Positions 46,236 to 58,525 of a stretch of 64,000 bases of DNA are shown here, piece by piece. Source of the stretch: Acanthosepion lycidas (Eukaryota; Mollusca; Cephalopoda; Sepiida; Sepiidae); the NCBI GenBank assembly GCA_963932145.1, contig OZ010580.1, positions 3,654,634 to 3,718,633 of the forward strand. Direction: 5' to 3'. Made by a program: the position numbers and the translations under genes. A model generated the notes under the pieces. The model did not search any database, was not told the origin of the DNA, and saw only the letters and a program-made list of their open reading frames with translations. Position 1 is the stretch's first letter. The number at the start of each line of letters is the position of its first letter.

Positions 46236-46251
46236 GGCCCTTTTTGGGGAC
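46236..46251 (+). terminator. decayed histone 3' stem-loop
   Basis: GGCCCTTTTTGGGGAC; the loop-closing A is changed to G and the last pairs are weakened relative to GGCCCTTTTTAGGGCC of intact H4. It lies 23 nt after the pseudogene stop. Confidence 0.8.
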
Positions 46252-46407
46252 CACCCATTTGCTACAAACACTTTTTTATTCAACCATCGCAAGATATGTA
46301 CATTTTTTAATCAACTTCCACTTAAAGATGACGAGATTATTCTTTTCGTAATAATTAGTTTGCTAACCATTACTTCAAGTCGGGCGACCGGCTGACCGGC
46401 TGACCTG

Positions 46408-46572
46408 TTGAACTCTCTGCCTTCGGGTGGGGAGGAACTCGAACGAGGCTACGCCGAAGGGTGGAGTCTCTTTCGGGGAGGTAAACTGACCCTGAACCCG
46501 TTTCTACGGGTTCAAAGGGCGGCCTTGTGCCACACGATGCCCTCGTGTGGGGGTGGAGGGTGACTAAATACC
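46408..46572 (+). repeat. GC-rich structured repeat family S, copy 3
   Basis: Shares GAACTCTCTGCC, CGAAGGG-GGAGTCTC, CCTGAACCCGTTTCTACGGG, CGGCCTTGTGCCACA and the G-rich tail with copy 1. It lacks the CCGAGCC/GGCTCGG hairpin, and its first hairpin is mutated (CTGCCTTCGGGTGG). Confidence 0.78.
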
Positions 46573-46574
46573 GA

Positions 46575-47220
46575 TTATTCTTTTCTTGTGTAAACCCGTA
46601 TTTATTTTCTTATCCTGGGTCTATCTTTTATATTTTTTTATTTCTTATTTTTTAAAATAAGAAAATAACTATCTGTCATGAAATGCATCTGACAGATGAT
46701 GTACCTGAACAGAGAAATGGGTGTCTTTTATGATAAAGGACTTTTATAAAAGAATTTACAAAATTATTTGATACACAAGGATGAAGAGAGCGACTCTTCT
46801 TTGAAATTACATTTATAATAATTTTATGACATTCATTTAATTCTAAATTAATGTCGCTCTTTCAAATTATAATTATAATAATTTCATTACTAAATTCATT
46901 TTATTGTATGAGAATATCATATTTACTACAACACTGAAGCGCAGAACCTTTTTGGATTCTGTTAATGTCTGTTCAAATATATTTCCTTTTTATTTAATAA
47001 CAGTAGTAAAAATTCATAAAATGTGTCTAAATCTTAATTCCATTTCTCATCAAATTGTTGCTGAAGGATTCCAAAGACTTTTTTCCGATTTACCATTTAT
47101 AGTGAGTTTGAGACTCACAGATTTGATCTATGCGGGGGATCAAGAAGAAATCTTGTTCTTAAAATTCCAATCCTTAACCACCGAAAACAGCATTTACCAT
47201 ATTTACTTCCAGAGAGTCAC
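46575..47220. other. no gene seen
   Basis: AT-rich. A 111-codon plus-strand frame (46904-47239) opens with TTG and runs into a repeat copy; no similarity was recognised. Confidence 0.4.
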
Positions 47221-47224
47221 TAAA

Positions 47225-47640
47225 AATGAGCATACATGATGATAAAAATGACACAAACCTAAAGAAAATGTTTTATCGAGACAATCTTTGTTATTATTAA
47301 GAGGAAAGACAAAATTATGTTTTTTATTAATAAATTATAAAAAATCCGCTCTGAATCGTAAAATAAAAAATGCAATAAAAATAAGATATTATTTAATTAG
47401 ATAATGTTTTAATTTCTTATATGTAGAAAATAAATTATGGGTACTACTATCTTAAAAAGTTTTTCGATGAACAATATATTTTTACAAGAATCTTTTAGGA
47501 TGTAATATTGTTAGTAAATTAAGAATGTATTTACTAATCGTAGATGGAAAAGGTCACAAGTCAAGGACCCCCAATATTTTAAAAGTAATTGTGTATAAAT
47601 GTGTCGATTTTTGTAAAGACAGAAGTCCGCACATATCACT
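47225..47640 (-). repeat. AT-rich repeat family R2, minus-strand copy
   Basis: Complement carries CATCATGTATGCTCATTTTT, TCGATAAAACATTTTC, and CAGAGCGGATTTT in place of CAGAGCAGATTTTC. Its outer part resembles 52890-53000. Confidence 0.75.
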
Positions 47641-47644
47641 ATAG

Positions 47645-48830
47645 TAAAGTTAACAAAACCGATTGGTAAATTTCGCACATTTCCTCAACAAGGATTTTAT
47701 TAAGACATCGAAATAAAAAAAAAAGAAGAAACAGTCACTTCTGTATTAACTGACTAGTTAAGAGATAAATGATAGTTTTAGTGTTACAGTCATTCAACTC
47801 TACGAGTGATTTGATATCGATGGGTCCGGTATTAGCCGATTTCCCCAATACAGGCATCAGGACAATGGAAAGAGTTAATTTTGCTTCATATCAAGTACGC
47901 CAAACTATATAGAATACACGCACAAAGAAATAAATGTTTTCTTTTATTTGACTTATGAAATATAGCTTCTTCCTATGAACATATCATTTTTGAAATGCAT
48001 AAAATAATATCATCGGTTTGAATTAGCAAAGATCAGGAAATTTTGAAGTGAGAATTTCATCAGTTGTTTGGACTTGTGCCGTATTCAACTAATTTTTGTG
48101 TCAATAACGAAATCCACATTATTTCTTAAGGAAAAGAAAGAATTTGTCGGTAGAAAATTGCATTAAAGTAGCAAGAAAAATCTGAAATAATTAATTCGTG
48201 GACAATTGAAATTCTCCCAATAAAATTACTGACCAATTTTTATATAAAACCGGTGCTTTATTAATTGGAATGTCTGTTCCATTTGATATTTTGTATCTAA
48301 CAATTTCTTTACTATATTTGTCTATTAACATTGTAAGAGAAATTAAGGTTTGATATTGAACGCAGCGATAATAAAATGAAATTCTCTCAAATTTATTGAT
48401 ACTTGAGAAACACATGAAATAATGGAGATTAATGTTGAAAAGAAAACCAAATAAATCGCGCGATATCCAATTCGAAATTTAAAAAGCCTGAAAATGCCAG
48501 ACAAGAGAATAAAAAAAAACAAATGATACATTGAACAATACTTTCAATATAAAAAATCCGTCCTTAAAAATGTAAATAAGAAATGCAAAAAGTTATTTGA
48601 AAAAAATAAATATTTCAAAATTTGAAATAGAAGACGATAGATTTTGAAATAAGTTGACTTTTATGCGTGAATACATACTAAGTAGTGCATGAAACCTCGA
48701 GTGAATACAATTTTAAAACAATAGATAAAAGACACCATGACCATCTGTAGTCATTCATTACTCGTTCTTACAACAAATTGGCGAAAGTGAAAGCATTATC
48801 ATGAACCGGAAATAAAAATATTACGAATGA
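47645..48830. other. no gene seen
   Basis: AT-rich spacer. The short frames at 48191-48531 on the minus strand are unrecognised. Confidence 0.45.
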
Positions 48831-48836
48831 TTTACT

Positions 48837-48852
48837 GGCCCTGAAAATGGCC
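48837..48852 (-). terminator. histone 3' stem-loop relic of the H3 pseudogene
   Basis: Minus strand GGCCATTTTCAGGGCC; loop and outer pairs are conserved, with one stem mismatch relative to GGCCCTTTTCAGGGCC. Confidence 0.85.
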
Positions 48853-48856
48853 GTTT

Positions 48857-49138
48857 CTTCTTGAAGGTGTTATCTTCGAAAAGACCCACCAAGTAAGCCA
48901 CATTGGCCTCCTGTAAAACCATCACGGTAGAACTTTGGAAACGGAGATCGGTCTTGAAGTCTTGAGCAATCTCATGTACCATGCGCTGGAATGGAGTCTT
49001 TCTAATAAAAAGTTCAGTGGATTTTTGATAACGTCTAATCTCACACAGAACAAAGGTATCCTGTAACGATGAGGCTTCTTCACTCCATTGGCGGGAGCGC
49101 TCTTGCGAGCGGCTTTTGTGGTCAGCTGTTTACGAGGA
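48857..49138 (-). pseudogene. histone H3 pseudogene
   Basis: Starts at [16 protein letters not shown], about residue 16 of H3, without the N-terminal tail start or ATG. A 3-nt deletion gives [12 protein letters not shown] frame break follows near residue 42, and then come [18 protein letters not shown] and [19 protein letters not shown] with several substitutions. The sequence ends after GLFEDN, and the last 25 or so residues are replaced by a few codons before the stem-loop. It lies in the opposite orientation to the intact H3 and, with the H4 fragment at 51.2 kb, forms an inverted version of the divergent H4/H3 pair. Confidence 0.92.
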
Positions 49139-49224
49139 ACATTTCAAGTTTTAAAGTGAAAACGAAGATTTTATTCTTGTTCCACGAGACTAATGCTTGC
49201 TAAGTCCAAATTACTAAGCACATC

Positions 49225-50000
49225 TACTGAAAAATTGTGTTAAACCGAAATGCAGATTCTGTGATAAATATCCAGAAACAATTGACCATCTTGTATCGGG
49301 TTTCACGGTGTTAACATTCACTGAATATAGAACTCGTCATGATAGAGTGACCAATATCCACACTGGAAAATATGCAACTTCTTTTACGAGAACGAAACAG
49401 TAAGAAACTGGTATGTTACACAGACCCGGTTACACAGATAGGACCTGTAATAATTTTATGGGATTTTACAATACACACAGACAGAACAATCACAGCTAAT
49501 TGCCCAGGTATCGTGATGAAAAACCATAAAACAGAATGTGATTTCTTGTTAACATTCCAGTTCCTGCAGATTGTAATGTATATCTGAAGATTTTCAAAAA
49601 CTATTAAAATACAAGGATCTTGAAGTGGAAATGTAAAAAAAAAAAAAATGAAACACATGAGGACATCAATAATGAAAAAAAAGTTTCGGATCGACACATT
49701 GAAAGTATTCTTGGTAGCCCATTCCACAAACAAAAAAAGTGCCTCCTTATTGATATGGCAGTCCCTGAAGACTGCAATGTATCTTTGAAGATATTCAAAA
49801 AGCTGTCAAAATACAAGGACCTTGAAATAGAAATCTCAAAAATGTGGCACATGGGAAAAACAACAATCCCTGTCATATTTGGAGCCCTACGATAGGTTGG
49901 AAAAGATTCCAGTAGACTAATTGAAGGGATTCCTGGAAGTCCATGCCTGAAAGAAATATTAAAAATTGTTCTGACAGGTACAACCCACACTTTATGAAGG
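49225..50000 (+). pseudogene. C-terminal relic of a LINE-type ORF
   Basis: Readable segments in shifting frames: a zinc-finger-like DKYPETIDHLVSGF with TEYRTRHDRVTN; NRTITANCPGIV-like text near 49480; and IDMAVPEDCNVSLKIFKKLS with KYKDLEIEISKMW and TIPVIFGALR at 49750-49895. These resemble the tail region after the RT in LINE proteins seen in molluscan genomes. A diverged copy of the SLKIFKKLSKYKDLE segment occurs upstream at about 49570-49630, so part of the tail is duplicated. Many stops are present. It inserted between the H3 and H4 relics. Confidence 0.6.
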
Positions 50001-50128
50001 GCTTTATGTATGTAAATTTTTTTTTTTTTGTCAGTGGAAAGTGTCATGATGCAATTTCTAAACTTAGGTCTCTGGGCGGGACCCGGAAAGAAATGTTTAA
50101 ACGCCAGAAATCTAAGGAAATAATAATA

Positions 50129-50214
50129 TTAGGTTGGTGCAAAAATAATGACGTCATAATGTCGTTTTTTACGTCAAAAAACGATATCATGACGTCATTA
50201 TTTTTGCACCAAGC

Positions 50215-50217
<3 letters not shown>
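50129..50217. mobile_element. palindromic mariner MITE (89 bp)
   Basis: Begins TTAGGTTGGTGCAAAAATAA, like the mariner at 5889-7012, and ends with its inverted copy (one mismatch: AAGCTAA), flanked by TA (50127-50128 and 50218-50219). The two halves are almost fully complementary, each with a GACGTCAT segment, so the whole element can fold into one hairpin. There is no coding sequence. Confidence 0.93.

Positions 50218-50246
<29 letters not shown>
50213..50246. repeat. (AAT)n microsatellite
   Basis: About ten AAT units directly adjoining the right end of the mariner MITE. Confidence 0.95.
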
Positions 50247-51024
50247 GTAATGATCCGAAACCTTTCAAAATAATCATTTCTCTTGTATAATGAAATTGTT
50301 TTGTTTTTTTTAAATATGAGACATTTTTCTGTCATTTCATTTCCGTTGAAATTACTGATGAATAAATCATTGCTATAAAAGTTGGTTAGAAAATACAACA
50401 GCTTGAAACACTGAGAAATCCGCACTTAAATGATACACTTTACTTCATTTTGCCATATTAGAGACACCAGTTATGGACAATATCAGCAAACGTTTTATTT
50501 TTTTAGGTATGTTTCAATTTATACAGATGGTCACCAATTCTATATATTGCACGGTTGGTGTTCTCGAATGTCCTTTAAGGTCTGACTTTATACGAACAGT
50601 CAAACAAAAAGAACTTTATTTTCAACGAACGTTCGCAAAGTTAAACTAAGTCGATAACTATACGTAGAAATGGTAAATGGACGTAGGGTTTTAGAGAAAT
50701 ATTTTCATGGCAAAATAACTAAGGATCAAGTTAATGAGTGTCACTAAATATTGTAAAATCAACAAATGGTCTATTTCTGTCGGGTATTTCAAGTGTTTAC
50801 GGGTCCGTACAGTTTGCAATAGATATTCATAGTAAATCGATGCGCCGGGAAGTAGTTGATCTCTAAAAATGGGTTTGTAATACTGCTACAATTATGTATT
50901 CGATAGATTTCATATTTCATGGTTCCTAGAATCCATTAAGACAAGACTTTTGTATAAAGAAATCGTTAAGAATGTAGATCGCATACAAAAATAGAAAATA
51001 AAGTTTATTTTCTAATCTCGATTT

Positions 51025-51190
51025 TCAACATTTAAGGTTTCTTTTCTGTTCTAAGGTTGGGAGACGAGACGCACATAGAATGAAATGTAATAAAAATTTA
51101 TATTTGCATAGCAAACAAATATTCACATTTGATTTCATATAAGGCGTTCTATAAAATGGATCCTTTTCAGGGTCTACAAATCACTGAAGA
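51025..51190 (+). repeat. histone-derived block with stem-loop relic, copy 2
   Basis: Paralogue of 42370-42545, ending in GATCCTTTTCAGGGTC (about 51159-51174), which still folds as a 6-bp stem with a TTTC loop. The flank CTACAAATCACTGAAGA resembles the H3 3' flank. An H4 fragment follows immediately. Confidence 0.7.
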
Positions 51191-51211
51191 CACTGGTATG
51201 CTTATGAGAAT

Positions 51212-51341
51212 GTTCCTTGAGAATGTTATCTGTGATATCGTCACCTTCACTGAGTATATCTAAGAAGAAGATTGTTACCACCATGAATGGATCTATGTCC
51301 TGAAGAGACAAGGCAGAACTCTCTACGGCTTCGGGGGTTAA
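51212..51341 (+). pseudogene. histone H4 C-terminal fragment
   Basis: Covers roughly the last third of H4: FLENVICDIVTFTEY, then after a frame change fragments of KKIVTT and [14 protein letters not shown], ending in a stop. The coding part is short and broken. The 3' stem-loop and the flank ACACCCATTTTCTAC are shared with the 46.0-kb pseudogene. Confidence 0.88.
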
Positions 51342-51362
51342 ATATGAAGATTTTGACTGAAC

Positions 51363-51378
51363 GGCCCTTTTTAGGGAC
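51363..51378 (+). terminator. histone 3' stem-loop relic of the H4 fragment
   Basis: GGCCCTTTTTAGGGAC; only the penultimate base differs from the intact H4 stem-loop. Confidence 0.88.
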
Positions 51379-51399
51379 ACCCATTTTCTACGGATGATT

Positions 51400-52235
51400 T
51401 ATTCAGACATTACAAGACATACATAATTATGATTCATATATTTAATCCTCCTTTGGATGGTAATTTTAAATTGTAAATTTACATTTTTATTTAATGACTG
51501 CAGTATATAATGAAATATTTTAATTCATTCTTTGATCGAATATTATTTTAAATAAAGTCAAGTCACGTACTAATTTTCTGACTTTTACAGGTAATAAAAT
51601 TCTTAGTAAGTGAATTACTTAGTAATTTAGCCTTGACTGAATCTGGCTGAAAGATGCGAATTAATATTTTTCTGTGTGTAAAGAATTGTCAAGTTTCTTG
51701 AATCTATATGAAGACTGAATGGAAAACAATGTAGCTGTAAATAAGATTATGGAAATTTAAATTGTAAATATACATTTATTTTTCTTTAATAACAGTAGTA
51801 TAAATTCGTTATATATTAAAATCTTTTAATTCATTCTTGGATTAAATATTAATGACTGTTTATCAATATATTTACTATTTACTTATGAGAATTGTCAAAG
51901 CAATATTTTTAACATCTGTTGACAATGAAAACTATGACTTTCTCCAAAAGAAAAAAAAAACATTAGTGGATATTTGATCTGAAATCTCCATAATAAAAGA
52001 AAAATAAGAAAATAAATCCGGTGAATCTATATCAATTTTTGAAATCAGATTAAAATTTCATTTGACAATGAATAATGACTCACTGAAACGATCTGAGGCA
52101 GAGGTCCTCAAACGGTGACCAGGCAAGCCCCTAAGGATCGGTGAGGAGCTCCAAGTGGTTGATAATAATCATGGGGTAACCTACTTAAACATCTTAACTA
52201 TCTTTTAAAAAATTCTGAAAAACACCAAAAAAATG
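51400..52235. other. no gene seen
   Basis: AT-rich. The segments around 51440-51560 and 51740-51860 resemble each other (AATTTACATTTTTATTTAAT type followed by TTTAATTCATTCTT), a diverged local duplication of about 300 bp. Confidence 0.5.
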
Positions 52236-52239
52236 GACT

Positions 52240-52800
52240 CCTTTGATTTGATTTTTTAATCCTTTCTAGCACGTGCGCAATTTTGGTTAAATATCTTGTT
52301 TTTCTTGCGTAAGCGGGTAGCCTAAAAATTAGTATTAGGAAAGTTAACATTTTTTTTTTTCAGAAGAAACTCATTGTTTTGGAAATTCTTGTGAAAATCA
52401 AGTAACTGTCGTATTTTAATGAAATGTTCAGGATATATTCACAAATTATTTAAATTACTTTTGGAATTTAAAAACAATCTTTGTAAAAACACATTTTTTT
52501 TTTTACATCTGTGACGCTCAGTCACTTAATTTTATGAAATTTCGACAAATTAAAATTTCAGCCATTTCATATTTATATTAGTTAAAAGAATTGAAGAATA
52601 TTAATCATCAACTTGCTTTTGTCAAACGGAAGTCACGTTTACTGAAAATCTACTCTGAATCGGAAAATAAAAAAATAAGAAAATTATGAGAATATTTAAA
52701 TCGGAAAAGTTTTTATAAACGAAATATATTAAGGCCATTATTTTCTAAAGAATGAAAATTCGATGAATAATGAATATTTACAAACGATTTTTTCATGTAT
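52240..52800 (-). repeat. AT-rich repeat family R2, minus-strand copy
   Basis: Complement carries TTGCGCACGTGCTAGAAAGG, CAGAGTAGATTTTC and the ATTTTATGAAATTTCG-type box. Confidence 0.8.
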
Positions 52801-53369
52801 TCTTAAAATTTTAATTTGAAAAAATTATCAAGTTTTAAATCTTCTAAAATTCTGTATTAATTTCAGCCTTTTAGAGGGTATTATTATTATTGAAAACTAT
52901 ATTTAAAAATCATAAATGGAAAAGCATAATACAAAGCATTAAACACTAATACATTGAAAAGAATTTTGAATTTTTTGTATGTGTATAAACGTGCCGATTT
53001 TTGTATGAACTTTCGAGTATAAACCAAATAATTAGAAAATAAGAACGATAACTCTGTGTGTCTTCGTTGAAAAGCATTACATCTGTCATCACGTCAACAC
53101 GGCTATTGTTGGGTTAAAAATTGCATTTCTGCGATATTTTAAGCTAAATTTATTTCAAATCAGAGTAATTATATTTTAAATCGGATAATATTCCTCAAAT
53201 AAAGATTCAGAAAAGTATATTTTATATTTGGAAGATGTTTTAAATAAAGGGAATCTCATTGTGATGAAAGACGACTAAAAAAAGTACGTAAATCTGCTAT
53301 TTTAACAACAAAAAAATCTCCTTCCAGTCAATTCAAATTTTATTTACTTATCGCAAATAGATCCTATCG

Positions 53370-53960
53370 AAATTTTGTAATTAAATAATGTCTTAGTTTT
53401 ATTGAGTTTTGTATTTTACAATTTAGAGCTGAATTTTGGGTAGTGAGCGCATTTGTTTTTACAAAAAAATCGATGATTTATATTTTTCAAATTCTTCTGC
53501 TTTTAACTAATATAATCACAACAGTAACATGAGTAGCCGATGTAAAAAAAAGTATTTTTACAATTACTTTCTTAACAAAAACATGTGCAAAATAATTTCA
53601 ATTCATTTGTCAATAAGTTCTGAAAGTTTCATTAAGATTCGACAATTATTTAATTTTTGGAAAATTTTCCAAATTAATGTTTTTCACCTAAAAACAATGC
53701 ACTAAAAAACTAATGGGAAATATTACATGAGCCACTCACGTAAAAAAAAAACAAAATTTTTAACCAAAATTTCGAACGTGCTAGAAAGGATGAAGAAATT
53801 TAATAAAATCATCAAAAAATACTTTCCTCTTAATAACATGAATATTTTGACGATTAAAAAACTTTTTCATTAAGTTTGGGGCTTGTTTATGATGCTATGC
53901 TGTTTTTCGGCAGATTATTGGCGATACTTATATTTTTGTAGCTGTAGTTGAGATTTTTGA
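53370..53960 (+). repeat. AT-rich repeat family R2, plus-strand copy
   Basis: Contains TAATTAAATAATGTCTTAGT, ATTTGTCAATAAGTTCTG, TTTCGAACGTGCTAGAAAGG, TCATCAAAAAATACTTTC, TGACGATTAAA and TGATGCTATGCTG. Confidence 0.8.
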
Positions 53961-53964
53961 AAGA

Positions 53965-56900
53965 ATTGAAATGTCATTTTGCTCTCAGCAGCTATGCAAA
54001 GCGTTAAATCTACTTTGTTTTTTTTATTCAACTGTTTTTTAAATTTAATTTTCTACCATATTAAAATATTATTAATAAATATTAAGATTACTAGGCAGTT
54101 ACAAAAATGTAAAAAAGGCGTTCACTTTGTAGCCATCAAATAATTTTTACAATTATGTACATTTACTTAAATTTCGCAAACATCAGGCTGTCGATAGAAC
54201 TGTCAACATACCCACTGCATGAGAAAAAATGCTTTTCTGTGATATATTAAAGTAACGTTAATATTAATCTCAATTCAGAGCAATTAAACGTTAGATCAGA
54301 TAATTTTTCACAAATAACCTTTAAGAAAAATATATTTTCTTTTTGAAAGATTTTTTAATAAAAGGGATTGTTGTCTTGACAGATTTTTCATTACAGTTGC
54401 GTTTATAGATTTTACAGATAATTTGAAAAAAATGATTTCAATCAATTTAAATATGTTTCGATATATAGCAACGTATTTTGCTTATTCAGAATACTAATTT
54501 CAATCTATTAGCTTGGATTAAAACAAAAATAAAAGCTTCAAAAAAGATATTTTTAATGGCTTTCAAAAATATCAATGTAGGAAAAAAAGAAATTCCTTAA
54601 TCTAAATGCATTATATTAACATTTTATATTTTTAGAAAATCTAAATATTTCTACAATAAAAATGTTTAAAACATAAAACGGTTTTTTATTTGTTGAAACA
54701 AAATCACTTCAAAATTAATTGTCAAACTGTTTTCTGTTCCGTTGTTTTACTTGCGTTTATTAGCCACGGGGGCTTGCATTTTGAAACTGAGTTCCTGCCA
54801 CCACGGGCAAAAGTCTCCAATTCAAATGCCTCTTCTCTGAAACTTTTGTTCTGCCTCATTAAAACTAAATAGATTGACCGGGTTACCCTACTCAGATGAC
54901 AGTGACACTGTACTTATCTCGCCCAATAGAAATACGGATCTTTTTCAATTGAATGGAGATAACAGGAAAATAAAAATAAAACAGTTCCCGCACTAGATTT
55001 GAAAGAGTTTTGAAGTAGAAAGGTTAAAAAATATTATTCTATAGAGTTCTAAATATCTTATGGTCACACACGATAAGATGTGTTTAGTGGTCAGTTAACT
55101 TACAGTCTCCCTATATCATCAGATGACAAAGATATTTAAATAATCCACTTATATCCACTGTAAAATTTGTTAAATTTTTATAATAAAAATGTAGAATGTT
55201 TAGGTTTATAAAAATCTACTCCGCTATATTTCCCAATAAACCATGGATACAAGATTGTTGATGTTTTGAAGGGATATAGTATTAACGAAAAATACCCAAA
55301 ATTAAAGCAGATAAAAGAAAAAATAATTAATTACTAGAATGTTTTATATTATCCGTAGATTATAAATCGAACGCCATTTTAGAACCGCTTTAATATTAGT
55401 TACAAATATCTTTTGGTCTCAGACTTCTTATACATGTAACGAATATTTAAGATTTATTTCCTGATCAGTTACTATATCGCCAAAATGACTAAGACATTTA
55501 AATAAGCCATTAAAGTTATATGACAAAAAATTAGTATTAGTCTTCTTATAAATATCCAATATTAATTAAAGATTTCTATGTATTATTCTAAAATTAAAAT
55601 AATTTACAATGCTTTATTTTAAAATTAAAATAAAAACGTAATTTAATTATATCTGCCCTGAAAATGGGAGAATAATTAATTAATCTTGCAGTTGGATCGG
55701 TGATAATTTATGCATGAGTACTTTATGGTTTTATCTCTACAATTAAAACTGTTTCCGAATGTAAAAAAATAAATCTGCTTTATAAATCATTAAAAGCAAG
55801 ATACTTAGCTTTAGGTAACGTAATTTTTCGATCCGATTTCAAGCTCCACTACAGTCTTAGGAGCATACACCCTTTTAAGTGACACAACAATTGTTTCAAT
55901 AAATTTAATTCTATAACAACGCATTGCATATGATCCATTAGTGTACATAATTAGGTTACAATAAAATTTGTATTTTATATGAATATTGATATGTAGGGGC
56001 CTGTCTGAAAGATTCGGTTGGGGGATACTAGACTCTTGCACCGGCAATGCAAGTCTGCAAATTAAAATCATAATGAATGTTTTTTTAAAACTCAAAGTTG
56101 CCTGGGAAGAAAAAAAAAATGGCATAGTTACATCTCGCCATTTCAAGTGTCAAATGATGAGACCTTGCCGCCAATCTAGTACTGCGCTTAAATTCTAGGT
56201 CGTGCAGAACAATTACAAAATGAAATTATTTATAGAAAAGATAGCTACGTTATCCCACAATCTTAATTCCACTTTTGTCATTCAACGCCCATCTCCTTTC
56301 CATTGACAATACAAAAAGCCGCATGGTGTAATCACGAGCGGTAATATTTGATTAGATATACTCATACTTTTCCCCAAAAGGACTATTATTATTTTTAGTA
56401 AAGGGCTGTCAATAATCATTATTATTAATGTTTGAGACACGAGCATCTTAATTTTCAGTTGCTTTGAAAAAAATCTGAAAGCATTAAAGTTGCTTCCGTA
56501 TTCAAACATTAATAATAGAAAAATGTAATACTTCAACTAAATTACATTTGAATGAAAAAGAGGAAATGAAGTTTCTAATTCCTTTATGCTGACCAAGTAT
56601 AAACGTTCTTTATCATAAAAGATTTTAGATAAATTAGTAAATTATGATTTTCTATGATTTATCGATAAAAGATGAAGAGTTTAAACCTTAAACATATACA
56701 ATTTTCAAAAAGATTATTTGGTGGAATAAAAAAATATCAAAATAAGGGAGATAACTGCTTCTCCTCAACAGGAGAATGTCAAGACAATTCATAGCTTTTT
56801 ATTATGAAAAACTGGAAAATATCATGTTTACAAGTTGTATGTGTACTGTAAATAATTGGACTTTTTTTTATAGCTTTGCTTTGACTCATTAATAATTATG

Positions 56901-57130
56901 CGAAAACAAACAACCTCACCATATACACGTATTCTAATAGTTATTCATATAAGGATTTTAAGAACATAAGACACACTAAAATGTTTAATCTAGTTGTCTG
57001 GTTGTCTTGCATTTACGCGGCTCTGTATAATTTGACACAAGTGATCGGAATAGAAAGATTATTTGAATAAAGATAAACTGTAAAACCTAAACTAACACGT
57101 AAACGATCCTGCCGATGATACTATCTCTTT
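53965..57130. other. no gene seen
   Basis: Three kilobases of AT-rich sequence. The short frames (for example 55811-56146 minus) are unrecognised and not supported as genes. No RNA gene or bounded repeat was identified. Confidence 0.45.
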
Positions 57131-57139
57131 GATCATTAG

Positions 57140-57545
57140 AAAAAACGACATCTTCCACACATAAGGCTTCGCTCTTTATTCTCTCGTTGGAGTGCCTCCT
57201 AATATCAGCAATAATAATCGAGAAAAATAAACATTATCTACTTTTATAAAAATATATTATGGACAATATTGTTTTAAAAGAAAGACATTTTCGCGTAATA
57301 ATGATTCTCACAATAATTCTACATTTTTTTAAAGTTTATTTCAACAATTTCTATTTTGTAGTGGTCAACAGAAAAAAGATATTAATTTGAAAATGTATTT
57401 AATAATCATAAAAATGAGATTAATTTAGTTAACCAATAAAATTAATTTGATTCATCAATTAAATATAAAGTGTCATTTTAATTAAAATTAAATTTCTAAA
57501 AAATATGTATTCAGATAAAAGACAATCGTTAAAATGTTGCTGCTA
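57140..57545. repeat. duplicated H2A 3' flank (outer copy)
   Basis: Aligns with 58515-58864, which directly adjoins the H2A stem-loop. Shared landmarks are TCGCTCTTTATTCTCTCG, GGAGTGCC, TTGTAGTGG, ATTTAGTTAACCAAT-type and TTTCTAAAAAATATGTA, ending in AAAGACAATCGTTAA. Past that point this copy diverges and the stem-loop and H2A are absent. Confidence 0.85.
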
Positions 57546-57549
57546 TATT

Positions 57550-58360
57550 TATGTAACCTACTTTTAACCATTATTCTAATATCTTTTTAAAAATTCTGAA
57601 AAATACCTCTTTTGATATTGCTATATTTTTTGTATGAAGCACGTACTTTTTCATATATTTCCAAGCATAACCATCTATGTGACTTTTATAGGGCACTAAT
57701 TTCAGAGCTTCTTTGCATTTGAGGCAATTCACACCCGGTTTTGATCATCTTTGCCTACAATATCTTATTACTTGCATAGAGGATATACATTTCTGTTCAG
57801 TAACATCGGCTGAATTTCGGATTGATTGACATAAATGAATTATTTGCTTGATTCATTGGGATTAGTTAACATATTTTGCGGGTAAAATTCTGAACTTGAT
57901 CAAAATTTCTTAACTTTTCATATATTTTTCATGTAATTTCATGTCATCAAATACTTTTTCATTTTAATTGCCAACACCGTTGCTAGTTTTAAAGTTTAAA
58001 GATATTTTAAAAGTTGTCTCTGGGGGAAAGAAGCGAAGCAAAAGGGGGTCTCTACTCAAAAAGATTTGACGACACCCGGTCTAGGGTCAAGTTAAGTGCT
58101 TAAATATTGATAAAAATATATTTTGGGTGTAAAACAAATAAGTAGATTAGAAATGCCCACTTACTAGAATTATTTTAATCTCCTTTATTCCATATCTTTC
58201 TCATGTATCAACAATATTTTGAAAAAATTACTACTTCTAATATTAAATGTTCATTTCGCTTTCTAAGTTTTAAAGGCGAGCAATGAAAAATTTAAAGAAA
58301 AATCTATAAACAAAATAAAAAGCATAATAGCCATTCCATTTAATTTTGATACCTCCAAAG
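57550..58360. other. no gene seen
   Basis: AT-rich spacer between the two H2A-flank copies. Confidence 0.5.
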
Positions 58361-58364
58361 ATTT

Positions 58365-58525
58365 AAAAAAAAAGTGCATAATGAAAAAAAGGCCGCAAAC
58401 TTGATAAAAACAAAATTTTATCGTAAAAATGTTTGTTATTAAGAGTAAAGGTCAATGTATTCTTATATTATATTATATTATTTTTGAATCCTTTCTAGCA
58501 CGTGCGCAATTTTGATTATTAGGAA
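58365..58525 (-). repeat. AT-rich repeat family R2, short fragment
   Basis: Complement contains AATTGCGCACGTGCTAGAAA and TACGATAAAATTTTG. Confidence 0.65.

Noticed and set aside
46904-47239. 111-codon plus-strand frame
   Set aside because: It opens with TTG and its end overlaps an interspersed repeat copy; no family resemblance.
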